Below the pieces are notes generated by a model that had not been told where the DNA came from, made no database searches, and saw nothing but the letters and a program-made list of their open reading frames with translations. Source: Cystobasidiopsis lactophilus (taxonomy: Eukaryota > Basidiomycota > Agaricostilbomycetes > Agaricostilbales > Chionosphaeraceae). Taken from it: a stretch of DNA of 64,000 nt. The position numbers and the translations under genes were made by a program. Below, piece after piece: positions 10,462 to 21,672 of this stretch. The stretch covers positions 1,612,001 through 1,676,000 of the forward strand of contig BCIO01000001.1 of the NCBI GenBank assembly GCA_001599975.1. The letters run 5' to 3'. Positions within the stretch are counted from its first letter, which is position 1; every line of letters starts with the position of its first letter.

Positions 10462-12106
10462 TCACACAAAGCCAAACTCGTCCTCCGACATGCTCTCCAC
10501 CTTGTGCGGTTTCTTCTCAGCTGAGTAAAAGTCTACGGCCGAGTAGTTGGATGTGGGTTGCTCGGGAGCGGTCATGCGCGGCCCGTTTCCGCCGCTGGTG
10601 TTGCTCGAGGTTGGGTTGGAGCGCATGAGTCGATTGAAGGATTGCGTCCCCGTCCCAGTTCCGTGAGACGCAGCCTGCAACCAGCGTGAGCTGACAATCA
10701 AAAACTTAAAAGAGGGTCATCACTCTAGCCGAATCCTGGCGAAGGTTGATGACCAGTCGTCCAGCCAGCACCGCCGTCAGGGCGATACTGAATGGCTGGT
10801 GCAGTGCAGGGTTAGTCGCGCCAATAGCGAATTGGTACAGGTTCAAAGCATTCCTTAGAACGGTGTTAGGGAGGACAGCAGCTTGCAATCGGGTAAGGAG
10901 ACTCACAATCCAGCGATGACACAGCTACTCGCATGGCCAATCCTTGAGCAATGTAAGAGCCGAGTAGACCTGGACCACTCACAAGTATCCAAGACCACTG
11001 GGTAAAACCATGTGAGCCAGAGTTTGGCACAGAAAAACTCAACTCACTCGCGAACTGGTGGTCGTAATCCCGATGAGTTGAAGTCCGTGATTTTGAGAAA
11101 GAGCCACTCACCCATGATCTTGAGCAAGTTGGGCAAACCACCGTCCTGCCTCCAGAACTCGAAGATCTTGTACAGCGTCAAGCATAGTGCGGTGCAGTCG
11201 AATACCAGCGGGGGCACGAAGGCTACCCAGTACCAGCCTGCATTTGATGCACTGTTGTGGTCGAGACACCCAGGCACTCCTGGAGGTAGCGGTAGAAAGA
11301 TGTTTTTGCTGACATCGTAGACTGTCAAACGCAATCTCAGTTGCGCCCCTTTTGGCGCCAATTTTGCCACCCACATTGTATTCCAATCGATGACGTGATA
11401 ATAACCGCAAACAAGGCAGCGATGATCTTGTTTTGATTCCAACTGCTCCACAGATAAGTAAATGCGGTAATAAAGGAATAAGGGAAGGCTTGGCGTACAT
11501 GGCATACACGCGCGCACCAATGAGGATATTGCAGAGGGCGTACAGGATGATACCGAAGGCCGGCGACAACATGTGGATCTTCTTGCAAGTTTCGGGCGAG
11601 TACGAACCGAAGAAGAAAGCCAGGTCGGTAGAGAGCGTGACGATCCTGGTCTGTGGCCTCAGTAGGGCTCGGCCAAACTCGCCGTTGGACTCATGCCCAA
11701 TAACGTGTGGCAAGAAATATGGCTGTGATAAAGCTGAAGCCTCTACCCCAGCGCCAAAAGCATTTGTACTCGCTGAAAGGCATGAATCAGGACATGCTTG
11801 ATATTTAGAATTGATCGGACATCACAGACATGGGAAGGGTGATGAGCCATTCCCAAATGAGGATGGTTAAAGCAGCTGCAGAGTAGGCGCGGTATCTGAA
11901 ACGACGTCGGAGTCAGCGAAAGGAGCTAGTGGCCAAGTATAGAGGGCCGAGCGTTCAACGCACCTCCAGAGTACCGTTCCGAAGCCCAGCTCCATTCCCA
12001 ACTGCATCTGGACTGGTGCCAGAGCTGCAGCAACTGCTTGCTGGATAACGGCCGCTACCGAGGCAGAGGCCGCTGCTGCTGCCGCCGCTGGGTCAACCGA
12101 AGTCAT
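10462..12106 (-). CDS. DUF6533-like multi-TM membrane protein, tandem copy A
   Basis: Membrane protein with about seven hydrophobic segments. It starts MTSVDPAAAAAAASASVAAV. An intron after ALAPVQMQLG...VLWR leads to RYRAYSAAALTILIWEWLIT, which resembles the DUF6533 N-terminal region of basidiomycete membrane proteins. Further segments include SPAFGIILYALCNILIGARVYAMY and a loop with PPGVPGCLDHN. The C-terminal tail is hydrophilic and ends AVDFYSAEKK...DEFGFV. At least six introns. Copy B (12475-13925) has the same architecture, the same PGVPGCLD loop, the same first intron position and phase, and a similar acidic tail, so this is a tandem duplication. No biochemical role is known for such proteins. 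A receptor-like role is sometimes guessed but nothing here proves it. Confidence 0.65.
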
Positions 12107-12474
12107 GTTTGGTTTGCTTCAATTGGAATAGGTCGTTGTTCGCGGTCACAGACAGCAACAAGAGGAGAAAGTATTCCAGCACTCAACAACACATGGCCGA
12201 AGGAGGAGAACCCAAAGGAACTAAAACACAGGCTTTCCGAAAGGCGTTCTAAACATTGTCTCCCAGCCAAACGTCCAAGCTCATCAGACTATGGAGCACA
12301 AGAAGCTCTGAAAGACAACAAGAAGCACCGGTAGGGGAGAAAGAAGCTTGGGACAGACGCAAAGAGAGCAGATCGCCCCGGAGGCAAACCGGCGGGAACA
12401 GAGGGGCTCCTGCACTCGGCCAAAAAATCAGCTACCACCGACGTCTGGATGCATATATAGAACGCACAGAGATG
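12107..12474. other. Intergenic region between the tandem membrane-protein genes
   Basis: 368 bp upstream of copy A and downstream of copy B. It holds the promoter of copy A. It is purine-rich on the plus strand (12150-12400, many aag/gaa/aaac runs). No gene was seen. Confidence 0.35.
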
Positions 12475-13925
12475 TTAGGCAAAGCTGAAGTCGTCCGCGT
12501 CATCGCCTTTTCTAGATTTGGATTCTTTCGTCGTCCCATAAAAGTCAATGGCGTTGAACTCGAGATCTTGCTCCAGAGGCTTGGATTTGAGGTCACTGTG
12601 CGATTGGAGAGGGCCCTCTTTGTCGAAGGACATATTTTGGTTGGATGGGCCCATCGAAGACGGGTTCATTGAGCGCGTCCAAACCGACGTCGCAGGATTG
12701 TCAGCCGGTGCGTTGTGGCGGAGGTTCATGCAAAGGCGGCAGGTCATCACTGCAGTCATGACTTGCGTCATAGGTAAGTGTAAGGCCGCTGGACCGCAAT
12801 TCAATATAGGGATCCCATGGATGGTGGTGGCGACCAACTTACGGTTGGACCCGGCACGGATGAACCAGACCATGTTCAGACAGTTGAAGAGCACAATGAC
12901 AACAAAGTAGGCGAGGCCACTGATAAGGTTTGTTTTGAGCAAACGTCTGAGGCTCCAAGTCGATAGGCTTACTCTCGGATCATGATCTTCAACAAATTTG
13001 GTACGCTTCGGTCGACCCGCCAGAACCTGCCATAGCAGATCCGTCAGAAGGAAGGTGCAAGATTTCAGGTGTGTGTGGCCCACCAAATGATGCGGGTCAG
13101 CGTCAACGCCATTGCCGTCGTGTCAAAGACCAAAGGCAACACAGCTTGCGCGTAGTAGTAAGATGCATTAGAGTCCTGCGTTTTGCTAATTTTCAGAACT
13201 GACTAAGAGCGCTACGAGAACACTCACCGTGTTGATGTCCAAGCAGCCAGGAACACCGGGCGGGAGTTTGGCCCCAATGTTGTCCGAGCACACCCAAATC
13301 TCGACAGCAAAGGATGCGCAGGCCAACGTGAAGAGAAGACCTCCGATCCACTTGTTTTGATTCCAGATGGCCATCGTTCGGATGCTGAGCACAAAGGAGC
13401 ACCAAAGGTGCAACCTGAACCACGGTGAGCCAAGCCTGCCAAAGGGTCATCCAGGCTTACAGGTAGCCACTTTGCAAACATCGAGGATCGAATGAGTGAG
13501 GCAAAAAGGGACGTGCAGCTAGAAATCTCACAGAACAGGTTCGAGCCAGTGCACGGAATTACAGCGCTCCGCTGAGATGGAGCCGAATACCAACACCATC
13601 TCGTCCAGCGAGACCAGGATTGCCCAATATCGGACCAACAGGAAGAGCACAGTGATGGGGGTGTAGCGCTTGGCCCTCCAAAAGTACTTGTACTCGACGG
13701 GAAAGGTCGTGATGTATTCCCACATCAGGATGGTGAATGCGGCAGCCAGATAAGCCTTCGCTCTGAGCTCGAACACTTCAGAGTCCGTCAAAATCAACTA
13801 GATTGAGTAACTGACCTCCACATCACCGTCGAAAAGCCTAGGACCGCTCCGAGTTGCGCCTGAACGGGAGCAACAGATGCGTTTACATATTCAGCAATCA
13901 AGGCTTGTTGCTCGGGCGTGGCCAT
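12475..13925 (-). CDS. DUF6533-like multi-TM membrane protein, tandem copy B
   Basis: Paralogue of the gene at 10462-12106. It starts MATPEQQALIAEYVNASVAP at 13925. The first intron follows VAPVQAQLGAVLGFSTVMWR and joins phase 2 to AKAYLAAAFTILMWEYITTF, then FLLVRYWAILVSL. The conserved loop reads KLPPGVPGCLDINT. More helices follow (LWCSFVLSIRTMAIWNQNK, WIGGLLFTLACASFAVEIW, LISGLAYFVVIVLFNCLNMV), and the tail ends EFNAIDFYGTTKESK...DDFSFA. It has about six introns. The matching DFY block and acidic end in both copies suggest a conserved cytosolic tail signal. Function unknown. Confidence 0.65.
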
Positions 13926-14372
13926 TTAGAGGGCGTGTGGCGGTAAATCCGTGAAAGGAGGCAAGTTAGAAGCAATGGCAGTAGGAGAACAAGGAGAGAT
14001 TGGGGCGAACTGGCAGCGGCTTGGACTTGCAAAACCGCCGCTGCTTTCCTTCACGAACATTCTCGTCGTGGGGCCTAAGGGCCGTCTGTGCAGAACATAA
14101 TCCGTCGCGCTCCTTTAATTGACGATCATGGGACGCGCGACCGAGAGTCAAGCGAAGAAAAGCCAAAGGCAGCTTCTAGGCGCAGAAGCGGGCAGCAACA
14201 GAACGAAGGCCATCAAAATCTGAGTCTTGGCAGTCGTTCCTTTGCGAATTCGAGAAGAGAACCCTCGAATCGAAGAAATGCTCCGTCAAAGCGAATACCA
14301 GAGGAGCAAGAGCGGTGGCGGCGCGGACGAAGGGGCGAAGAGCGCTCTCCGTCCGCAACGACGACGTTCGAG
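13926..14372. promoter_or_regulatory. Divergent intergenic region
   Basis: About 450 bp between copy B (minus) and the CoA-binding gene (plus). It includes a CT-rich stretch at 13970-14060 and a G/A-rich stretch at 14150-14340. No coding signal was convincing on either strand. Confidence 0.35.
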
Positions 14373-14992
14373 ATGAGTTTGTCATCATCCGCGGCGAAGA
14401 CGTTCTTCTCAAGCACTCAGTTTGCGGTCGTGGGTGAGCACCGAACTCTTTGCTGTCCCGACGAGTGGCGAAACCAATCGCTGACCGATCACCGCGATCC
14501 TCAGGAGCCTCCGCCGACAAGAGCAAATTCGGCAACCGAGTGCTGAGATGGTACATTGATCGAACGTAGGGCATGTTACAAAGAGGCGTCGAGGTTCCCA
14601 CTGACATTCCTTCAAAGCTTGCCCGTTCAGCCCATCAATCCCAAAGCCAGCGAGATTGAGGGCCTGAAGGTCGTGAAAGCGCTTGAAGATCTCCCCAACC
14701 CTACAACAACATCGGTGTCCGTCATCACTCCTCCGCAGGCGACCGTCGGCGTGATCAAGTCGGCCAAGGCGCTGGGCATTCCCGCGGTCTGGCTGCAACC
14801 CGGCAGCGAAGATCCGTCCGTGCAAGAGGTCGTCAAGGCGGAAGGGATGCAGGACCGCGTCATCATGAATGGACCGTGTAGGTGGCTTTGGCGACTCTCC
14901 AGGTCAAAGAAAGCTGAGAGCTGGTGGCGACAGGCATCCTCGTCTTGGGAGATTCCATGATGAGCGAGCAAAAGCTTGGCACCAAGTTGTAG
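14373..14992 (+). CDS. CoA-binding (YccU-like) Rossmann protein
   Basis: Small protein of the CoA_binding family (bacterial YccU type). The exons can be joined exactly. The first encodes MSLSSSAAKTFFSSTQFAVV. An intron (about 14430-14498) leads to GASADKSKFGNRVLRWYIDR. The next (donor AC|gtaggg, acceptor aaag near 14620) gives LPVQPINPKASEIEGL. A last intron after VIMNGP (GGACCGT|gtaggt...gacag|GC) gives GPCILVLGDSMMSEQKLG. The Rossmann nucleotide-binding start (FAVVGASADKSKFGN) is intact. Its role in fungi is not established; the bacterial relatives bind CoA. The stop at 14992 lies 10 bp from the stop of the opposing PRCC gene, so the two 3' UTRs must overlap. Confidence 0.8.
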
Positions 14993-15002
14993 TTGATAAT
15001 GC

Positions 15003-16109
15003 TCAAAAGCCTGTGAAATACAAGCCTGATATCAGATGTGAACGAAGCGTGCAAAAGATGCGACACATACCATACTTCGCGCCACCCGCTCTCTTGTTCG
15101 ACTTGGCCTGCGCGATTCTCTCCTCCAGCTCTTCCCGCCTTGACCAGGCATCGGTCAGCAAGCTGGACAGCTGGTTTCTGCCTCGCCCCTTGCCTTGGAA
15201 CTTGGCAATCTGCGCCCGCTTCTTCTCCTCCGCCTCTGGGTCCTCCTCGACAACCTTGGCGGGTATCGCTGGCCTCTTGTCCTTCTCTTCTGAGGTGGAA
15301 GCCGACGCGGACAGAGTGCCGAACTTGGAGCCCTCGAAGCCCTTCGGTGCCTCCTCATCACCCATCGAGCCTTCCCCTTGAGCTCCCGCCTGCGCGGTCC
15401 ACCCATTGAGTTCTGCCCATTTAGCCCATTCTTCAGGTTCGTTGGGCGCCCACTGCCCGGACGGGAGGCAGTGAAAGCCAGGATAAGGGTCGTCAGGAGT
15501 AGCCGGCGCCAAGGTCTCGTAATAGTTGGGCTTGGGCTTCTCCACGACGGATGGTGCCGAAGAGATAGAGACACTGGGTGCTGAGGGCGCTAGAGAAGTA
15601 GAAGGCAGGGTAGGCCGGGGAGCAGGAGAGGGAATGGTGAAGAAGCTGTTGGTCTGCTCGGCGGGCTTGGGTGCGCCTGCTGGCTTTGGCTTTGCTCTTG
15701 CGATGTGCGTTGGCACCAGCAGATCCGGCTTGGGGGCGTCTGACGGTGTCTCTGCGGAGGTGGCGGCGGCCGTCGAAGTGGACGCCACTGGGGCGACGGG
15801 AGCTGCTGCCGCCTTCTTGGGCGCTGGCAACATGGCGGCCAAGCCAGACTTGCCCGAGGACAAGGTCATCTTTGGCTTCTTCTTGGGCAGGCTCTCCTCG
15901 GCCGCAGGGGCAGGCGCCGCAGGCCCCAGATCCAACATGATTTTCGCTCCTCCCGTTCGATCTCGCTTCTTGGGCAAGGCTGCTATTGGCTTTGGCGGTG
16001 GCGCAGGGGCAGTCACTGCTTGGGGTGGTGCAGATTCAGAGTCAGAGTCGCTGCCATAGTCGACCAACATCTCGGCAGGGAAAGCTGGGTGCTGGCTGGA
16101 GCTGGGCAA
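15003..16109 (-). CDS. PRCC homologue (proline-rich, MAD2B-interacting family)
   Basis: Long Ala/Pro-rich disordered protein. Its C-terminus carries the conserved PRCC block FQGKGRGRNQLSSLLTDAW followed by SRREELEERIAQAKSNKRAG. The N-terminus has MLVDYGSDSDSE, another typical element. A second conserved piece is YPGFHCLPSGQWAPNEPEEW. A final intron after KYG (gtatgtg...tttcacag) leads to GCTTTTGA, which restores the usual family ending KYGF; reading through instead gives a longer, unlikely tail with the same stop. In animals PRCC is a nuclear protein linked to splicing and to the mitotic checkpoint via MAD2B. The fungal role is inferred as nuclear and splicing-related. Confidence 0.8.
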   Translation of the reverse strand: MPSSSQHPAFPAEMLVDYGSDSDSESAPPQAVTAPAPPPKPIAALPKKRDRTGGAKIMLDLGPAAPAPAAEESLPKKKPKMTLSSGKSGLAAMLPAPKKAAAAPVAPVASTSTAAATSAETPSDAPKPDLLVPTHIARAKPKPAGAPKPAEQTNSFFTIPSPAPRPTLPSTSLAPSAPSVSISSAPSVVEKPKPNYYETLAPATPDDPYPGFHCLPSGQWAPNEPEEWAKWAELNGWTAQAGAQGEGSMGDEEAPKGFEGSKFGTLSASASTSEEKDKRPAIPAKVVEEDPEAEEKKRAQIAKFQGKGRGRNQLSSLLTDAWSRREELEERIAQAKSNKRAGGAKYGMCRIFCTLRSHLISGLYFTGF

Positions 16110-16176
16110 GAGCGTCTTAATCCGACCCGGCGACTGTCCACAGCTTCGACGTCATTCTTGACTTGCTCAATCAATA

Positions 16177-16841
16177 ATGGAGCTGCATGCAATAGTGACC
16201 GTAGGGTCCACGGAGTTCAGCGAGCTCATTTCAGCAGCGCTGGACGACGCCTTTCTCCGAGCCCTCGCCCAACGCAACTTCACGTCTGTCCTCGTTCAAG
16301 CGGGCAAGAGCCGGCTCCTTGACTCTTGGTCTATCGGGCAAGAACGTTTCATAGGCGAGGGAAAGCGATTGAGGGTTAAGGTGGTCGATTTCATCCCAAA
16401 CATCGACGATGAAGTCGCTGCGGCGTCCCTTGTCATCTGTCATGCCGGTAAGTTCAATCTTCATTCAAGGAGAGACGTAGACTAAGAACGTTTCCAAAAG
16501 GCGCTGGATCGATCCTGGCTGCGCTGAAAGGCCCTGCTTTGCCCAAACCGAATGCCCCTCCGTCACCACCGTCGAAAGCCGTCATTGTGGTCCCCAATGC
16601 GACGCTTATGGACGACCATCAATCTCAACTAGCCAAAGAACTGTCCAAGATGGGCCTGGTCGAGATGTGTCGGACGCCGCAAGAGCTGCTTCAAATTGTC
16701 GAGTCAGTCCAGCTCAAGAGTCGGGCGGGAGAAGGGGTATCAAAGCAGGCACAAGGCATGTTTGGCAAGTTCCTAGACAGCTTTATGGGATTCGAAGCGC
16801 GGCAGACAACGGGAACCGGGGCCGCTCAGCCCGCAAGGTGA
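16177..16841 (+). CDS. ALG13: UDP-GlcNAc transferase catalytic subunit ALG13
   Basis: Catalytic subunit of the ALG13-ALG14 complex, which adds the second GlcNAc to dolichol-PP-GlcNAc on the cytosolic ER face. It starts MELHAIVTVGSTEFSELI, the family N-terminus. ASLVICHAG is split by an intron (about 16447-16500) and continues GAGSILAALKGP, the glycine-rich donor-binding motif. It then has AVIVVPNATLMDDHQSQLA, matching the VxNxxLMDNHQxELA motif. Length of about 200 aa agrees with the family; no ALG14 domain is fused. Its last 59 bases overlap the opposite-strand F-box gene. Confidence 0.9.
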
Positions 16842-18080
16842 TGTCCCGCGCGTCGCACAGCTTTTGCATCTCCCCGTATCCCGCGATCTCGATCGAAAAG
16901 TTCTCAAAGTGGAGCCACTGGAGCTTGGGCAGGACGTCCCGCTTGGAGAGAGCCCGGAGGAGCACAGCGACGAGCAAGCGGTCGAATGAGTCGGATGGCT
17001 TGTTCAGCAAGTCCGTCATGGCAGGGTTTTGGATGCGGAGGGTGGTGATGTTAGGTGGCAGCTTGTAAATGTCAGCTTCTGTGAGCACTGTCGGCGAAAG
17101 CAGGAGCTCTTCGAGGTGGGTGAAGCGCTGAAGGGCGACGTGAGCATTGAGGTGGAACTCTAAGCGCTTGATGTTGCTAGTGATAGAGCCGCAGAGCTCG
17201 GAAAGAGAGGCTGTGAGCTGGATGCGCTCGTTGTGCCAGCCCCCGAGCGCGAAGGATTCGAGATGCGGGCAACCCTTGAGAAACGGCGCCAGGTGGGCCA
17301 ATGGCGCGTCGTACAGGGAGTAGACGGAGACAGAGGTGACTTCAGGCCCACTTTTTAGGCGAGCGATGACCACTTCGAAGAGGTGCGGCGTCTCGAGGAC
17401 GAGGTCTCGAAAGAGGACTCGGCTCCCTGACGAGGAGGTGCCACCCGGGGGCTGGCCCTTTTCGATTCTGAGAGTGTGCAGGCGAGGAAGAGCATCGAAC
17501 CAATCATCGAAGCGCTCTGAGCTGGCGCACACCAGGTCGAGGCTGGTCAGATTCTGGGGCATATGAAAGTCGAGAAGTCGTGTCAGCAAGAGTCGTGGGC
17601 GGATGGTCTCTGGGACCAGGAGTCTGGTGGCGAAAGAGTTCAGGTTAGGCACGCGAGCCGTGAAGGAGGCTGCAAATTCGAGAAGGCGGCCGAGGTTGAT
17701 CGTGGAAGCGCCGAGGTCACGGCGGAGACAGATGATGCGGACGTTGCGAATCAAATCGAATCGAAACCAGTCGGCAAGGATGATGGAGTGAAAGACTTTG
17801 ATGCTACCTGGGCTGACGACGTCTGGCAGGTGGAGGTCGATGAAGCGCCACGAAGAGCACCGAGAGTATTCCAGAAGGGCTTTGCAGATGGCCAGGGTGG
17901 GAGAGCGGAGAAACATGTCGAAAGCCAACATGACGCAGCCATCGTAGACGTGGCCAAAGATGAGCCAGAGGATCTCGGGGGCTAAGCTCAGAAGGCGAGG
18001 AGTCTGCAAGCGTCCGGCTGAGTTTTTGCGAGACGTCCTTCGTTTAAACTGTGATTTACCTTCTCTGGCTCCATGCTCAT
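16783..18080 (-). CDS. F-box-like/leucine-rich protein
   Basis: The long exon (18009 down to 16783) begins with a degenerate F-box-like helix set, LSLAPEILWLIFGHVYDGCV, and continues with irregular Leu-rich repeats (for example NLTSLDLVCASSERFDDWF, CPHLESFALGGWHNERIQL, FTHLEELLLSPT, NITTLRIQNP). This is typical of basidiomycete F-box/LRR proteins that act as substrate adaptors of SCF ubiquitin ligases. An upstream exon is likely: MSMEPEK followed by gtaaat...gcttgcag joins in phase to TPRLLSLAPEI, so the start is probably 18080 (ATGs at 18113 and 18074 are alternatives). The substrate is unknown. Its 3' end is antisense to the end of ALG13. Confidence 0.65.
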
Positions 18081-18113
18081 GGATACAGGGCGGGCCCTCA
18101 ACGTAGAGCTCAT

Positions 18114-18661
18114 CGCGAAGAGAGGGAGAGAGGCCCGAATTCGTCCCTGGACTACCTTCAATCCTTGGAAGGCTCTTCTTGCGCCTTGAAACCCGACCTT
18201 GGACTTCAGCTCGACATTTGAATACTGCCAGGGCATCATAAGCTCGCGATCAGTCCTCGGTAGTCCTTGCCCAGCGCTCCGAGCACCCGAAGTAACGAAG
18301 GTGGCGAGGCACGGGTGGCCTCCAGGCCGCGGTGAAGACGACGCAAGGTTTCCAGAACGGCACGTTTAAGACGAGATTGAGCACTAGACAGGGCAGCAGG
18401 CAAGGCAGCAAATGGCACGGCGCAACAAACGCAGCAAAGGGACAGCCGGCCTTCAAGTTGGGCAGCGGTTTGCGGGTGCGCAAGCTCTTTGTCGGGTCCA
18501 AGATTCGCTGTGTACAGCATCAGGGGCTACGATGGCATGCAACAGGAACGCAAATTGGACGTCTGCGATCAACCATAATTTCGAGGGCAGGGCTCTCTTC
18601 GAAGCCGTTGTTTATTTTCAGGCTTTTGCGCTCGTTCAGCGAGCCCGCCAAATCGACAGCG
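18114..18661. other. Intergenic region with unresolved small open frames
   Basis: Divergent region between the F-box gene and the gene at 18662. On the minus strand a 94-codon frame (18520-18236) ends in a Leu/Arg-rich helix (LKRAVLETLRRLHRGLEATR). On the plus strand a frame with no stop leads into 18662 from 18332. Neither resembles a known family, so no gene is called. Confidence 0.3.
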
Positions 18662-20376
18662 ATGGATTTGGAGGCGACAGTCTTCTTCGGGCCAGTGTCC
18701 GACTACGAGCAGCTAACGAGGCTGACGAACTACGATGGAGACGCCGACGAGACGTTGATTCTGGCCAGTCCAGCCAAGCTGCCCCTGCTGTTGCCGCCTT
18801 CGCCCCTTGCAAAAGGCCCGCAAGAGTCGCTATTTGAGAGCTTGGTGGTAGAGAATGTCCAGGAGCAGGCGGAGGAGGCGAAGGCAGCGCAGAGCAAGCT
18901 GCTCAAGCCGGTCACCACCCTCTCGAGCCTTCCGATGCCCAAGAAGACGCTATTGACCAAGACGACGTCCCTCCCAGAGCCCAAGTCGACCGTCCAGAAG
19001 CCATCTAACCTGCCGCTGGCCGCCTCCACCTCTGCTCTTCCCAAGCCACTCCCAGCCTTGCCAACGGTTTCCTCAGCGGACGCCCTCCTCCCCTTGCGGC
19101 CCGGAAGCGCCAACAGCCAGCGACCTCCGTTAGCGCCTGCAACAGGTTGGACATCATCCCAGCAAGCCCGGCAGTTAATGGCCATGCCGCAAAGGAAGCT
19201 GGGCTCGCCCGAGAAGCTGGTCGCCCCCCTGATGCAGCGCCAAATCTCAAAGCCCTACAGCGCCCCGTCGCCGGGTACCGTTCAGCGGGTGCGCTCTTTT
19301 ATCTATCTTTGCTCTGACCTTGAGCTGAGTTGGAAGAGCACAGACGGCCGAGCGCTTGTTTGGAGCGGTGCAAACAACAAAGCCGCTCGACTTGCTGCCG
19401 CCTTTGGAACAGCTCAGCCTACCCTCCGAACCTCTTATTCCACCGCAACCACAACCATCAGCGCCGCTTGCACCTGCCTCCAAGGAGCAGATTCCCTTGG
19501 CCGAGTCTGCCAGTCCGATTCGAACAGTCACCAAAGCCCCGACAAAAGCGAAACCGGCTTTGACAGCAGCAACAGCAGCAGAGAAGAGTCGACTACGACC
19601 GCCTAGAACGTTGAGCACTTCGGCTCCCCGGAAACCAAGGGCAGCTCCGCCCATTTCTTGCACCACCCCAGCGAAAGCGGACTCGAGCCAGCGCCCGGCC
19701 TCTTCCAAACCCGCTCTCACCCAAGCTAAAATCACCCAGCTCACTAATCAGCACACGACCAGGAATCGACAGGTCTACAACAAGCTCGAAGTGCAGACCA
19801 TCTACAAGGACGAGCCCCGGCCTCCCAGTCCGTCCTCTAAACTCCGCAAGCTGAACGACGAACCGGAGAGCTGTGAAGCGGCATCGTCTTCTTCGACGTC
19901 CAAAGCAAGTCGGAAGGAGCGGGCGGAAAAGCGGGGCGCGCTAAGGCAGAGCTGTGAGAGCTTGAACTTGGAAGACGATGGGAGCCCAGTGGTTGTGTCC
20001 GGCGTCAAGCGGCCGCACGAGGTGGCTCCAGGAGATGATGAAGGTGGATATTGCTCGCCGGCAAAGAAGAGACAGGCCACGGGCGTCAAGTCGGTCCGGT
20101 GGGATCGGCAACTTGCCCAAATCGATAGCCCGCAAGCCTCGACCACTTTGGCCGACGCACCCCGCAAGAAGCGTGCCTCTAAGCCCATTATCTACAATGT
20201 AGGTCTCTTTGTGCTTCATTTGAGGGACTTGGAAGCTGAATGATGATGGGTCGCAGATTCCCGCTCTTGATCCGCTGGGAAATGTCTTTAACGCCAAGCA
20301 ACCTCTATCGCCTCTTGTTCCAAGGCAAGCAGTGACAGTAACAAAACTGGTTTACGCGGACGACGAGGAGGTCTAA
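18662..20376 (+). CDS. Disordered Ser/Pro-rich protein of unknown function
   Basis: Three exons. The start MDLEATVFFGPVSDYEQLT has a folded-looking acidic N-terminus, followed by several hundred residues of Pro/Ser/Lys-rich low complexity. A first intron lies near 19288-19360, and a last one (20199 to about 20256, gtaggt...gcag) leads to IPALDPLGNVFNAKQPLSPL and the end YADDEEV. Two short islands look conserved-like: LTNQHTTRNRQVYNKLEVQT and VKSVRWDRQLAQID. The C-terminal basic segments (RKKRASKPI and PAKKRQATG) could be nuclear localisation signals. The composition suggests a nuclear or cell-cycle-regulated protein with many S/T-P sites. No family recognised. Confidence 0.55.
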
Positions 20377-20941
20377 GGAGAGAGGTGGGCGCGTGTATGG
20401 TATTGGCTTCTTGTGCAAAGTATGCAACGGACTGTGAGTTATTTGACCGCAGTGCCGATTTCCAATATGCTCAATCTCCTTCAGGTCGCTTCGAGATCAA
20501 TTCCTCTCGGGCCGATGCTCACCACTTTCCGCCCCCACACCTTGGAAGCGTCGCCGTGTCCCTGCTCGGCCGGCTCGGTCCCGGTTGGATCCCCCTGTGC
20601 CAATCTTGTGCGGGAAAGTAAGCTCGACTGTAAGCCGAAACTGTATGTATGGACATTTCGAAGCAACTCAGAAGACAAGCTCATGTCTTGCGATGCAGCG
20701 GGCGTCGTCACTTTTGGCTAACGATAACACTCGGCTTGCTCCTCCGCCGTCCCCTTCAATGTCGTCGTACAACAACAGTCTTGGCCCCCTTCTCGGAGGC
20801 TGTGCTCCAGGCACATGCTATCTTTATCATCCGCGGCGTGGATCTGCGACCTTCCAGCAGTCCGAGGTGGCGTTCTTGCCCTCGCTCCAGGCAAGATTCT
20901 CTCATCCTCGTCCTCAAACATCGAGTAAAAAAAGACCACCG
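20377..20941. other. Intergenic region upstream of the secreted orphan
   Basis: 565 bp without a supported gene. It holds the terminator of the disordered protein and the promoter of the secreted protein. Short frames on both strands show no family resemblance. Confidence 0.3.
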
Positions 20942-21672
20942 ATGTACTTCTTCCTCCTCGCTCTCGCTGCTGCGGTGGCCGCCGGTCTCCCATTGAACTG
21001 CAAAGACAACGTTCATACTTTGGAGACTGACTTCACCTGGCGCGGCGTCAAAGGCAACATCCACATTGATTTCCAAAACAACACGGATAGCGCCAAATGG
21101 GGTGATGTGCGTGGCCTCTGATCCTACTGCTGCCAAGACTCATGTCGTTGGACAGGACATTCCTGGCCTTCCAGCCGGCGCTGGACTGGGTTATCCCGTC
21201 ATCCAGGCCAACATCCAGCACCCTTTTGAAGGCAACAACGCGCTTTGCGGCTACATCCAGTTCATTGACTCCATCGATCTGACGAAGTCGAACGCGGCAT
21301 CTTCCCTTGCACTCGATCAGTTCCCTTCCTTTCAGGACGTTCTTACGCCGTTCTCGTATTGTGAGTTTTGCTGCCTCAGTTGGCTCTCATCACAGTGACG
21401 AACTTGCCGCAGGGGGTGTCAAGCCAATCGCTTTTGATTCCCCCTTCGGGCTGACCAACGTCAACTGGACGGCGCGCACTTACTTAACCTCGATCACCGA
21501 CTTTGCGGGCGGCAAAACAGTGGACAAGCCTTTCGCAGCGTGGTCTTGGGGCTTTGTGCATCGCGACGGGCAGCAGATCGCTCTCAAGGAGCCCAAATTG
21601 ATTCCGCTGGTCATGCAGCAAGGGGACTTGGCGCTGCTGAAGCAGCAGCTGCCGGAGTGGACTTTTGCGTAA
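20942..21672 (+). CDS. Secreted protein of unknown function
   Basis: Begins with a signal peptide, MYFFLLALAAAVAAGLPLNC, which suggests cleavage near AAG. Three exons. An intron after NTDSAKWGD (gtgcgt...ggacag) leads to DIPGLPAGAGLGYPVIQANI. A second after LTPFSY (gtgagt...gccgcag) gives SYWGVKPIAFDSPFGLTNVN. It ends KQQLPEWTFA. The mature protein is about 190 aa, with possible N-glycosylation sites NNT and NWT and few cysteines. No known domain was recognised. The size and secretion are compatible with a cell-wall or effector-like protein, but this is speculation. Confidence 0.6.

Noticed and set aside
15526-16059. Ala/Gly-rich plus-strand frame
   Set aside because: Mirror of the Ala/Pro-rich PRCC coding sequence on the minus strand.
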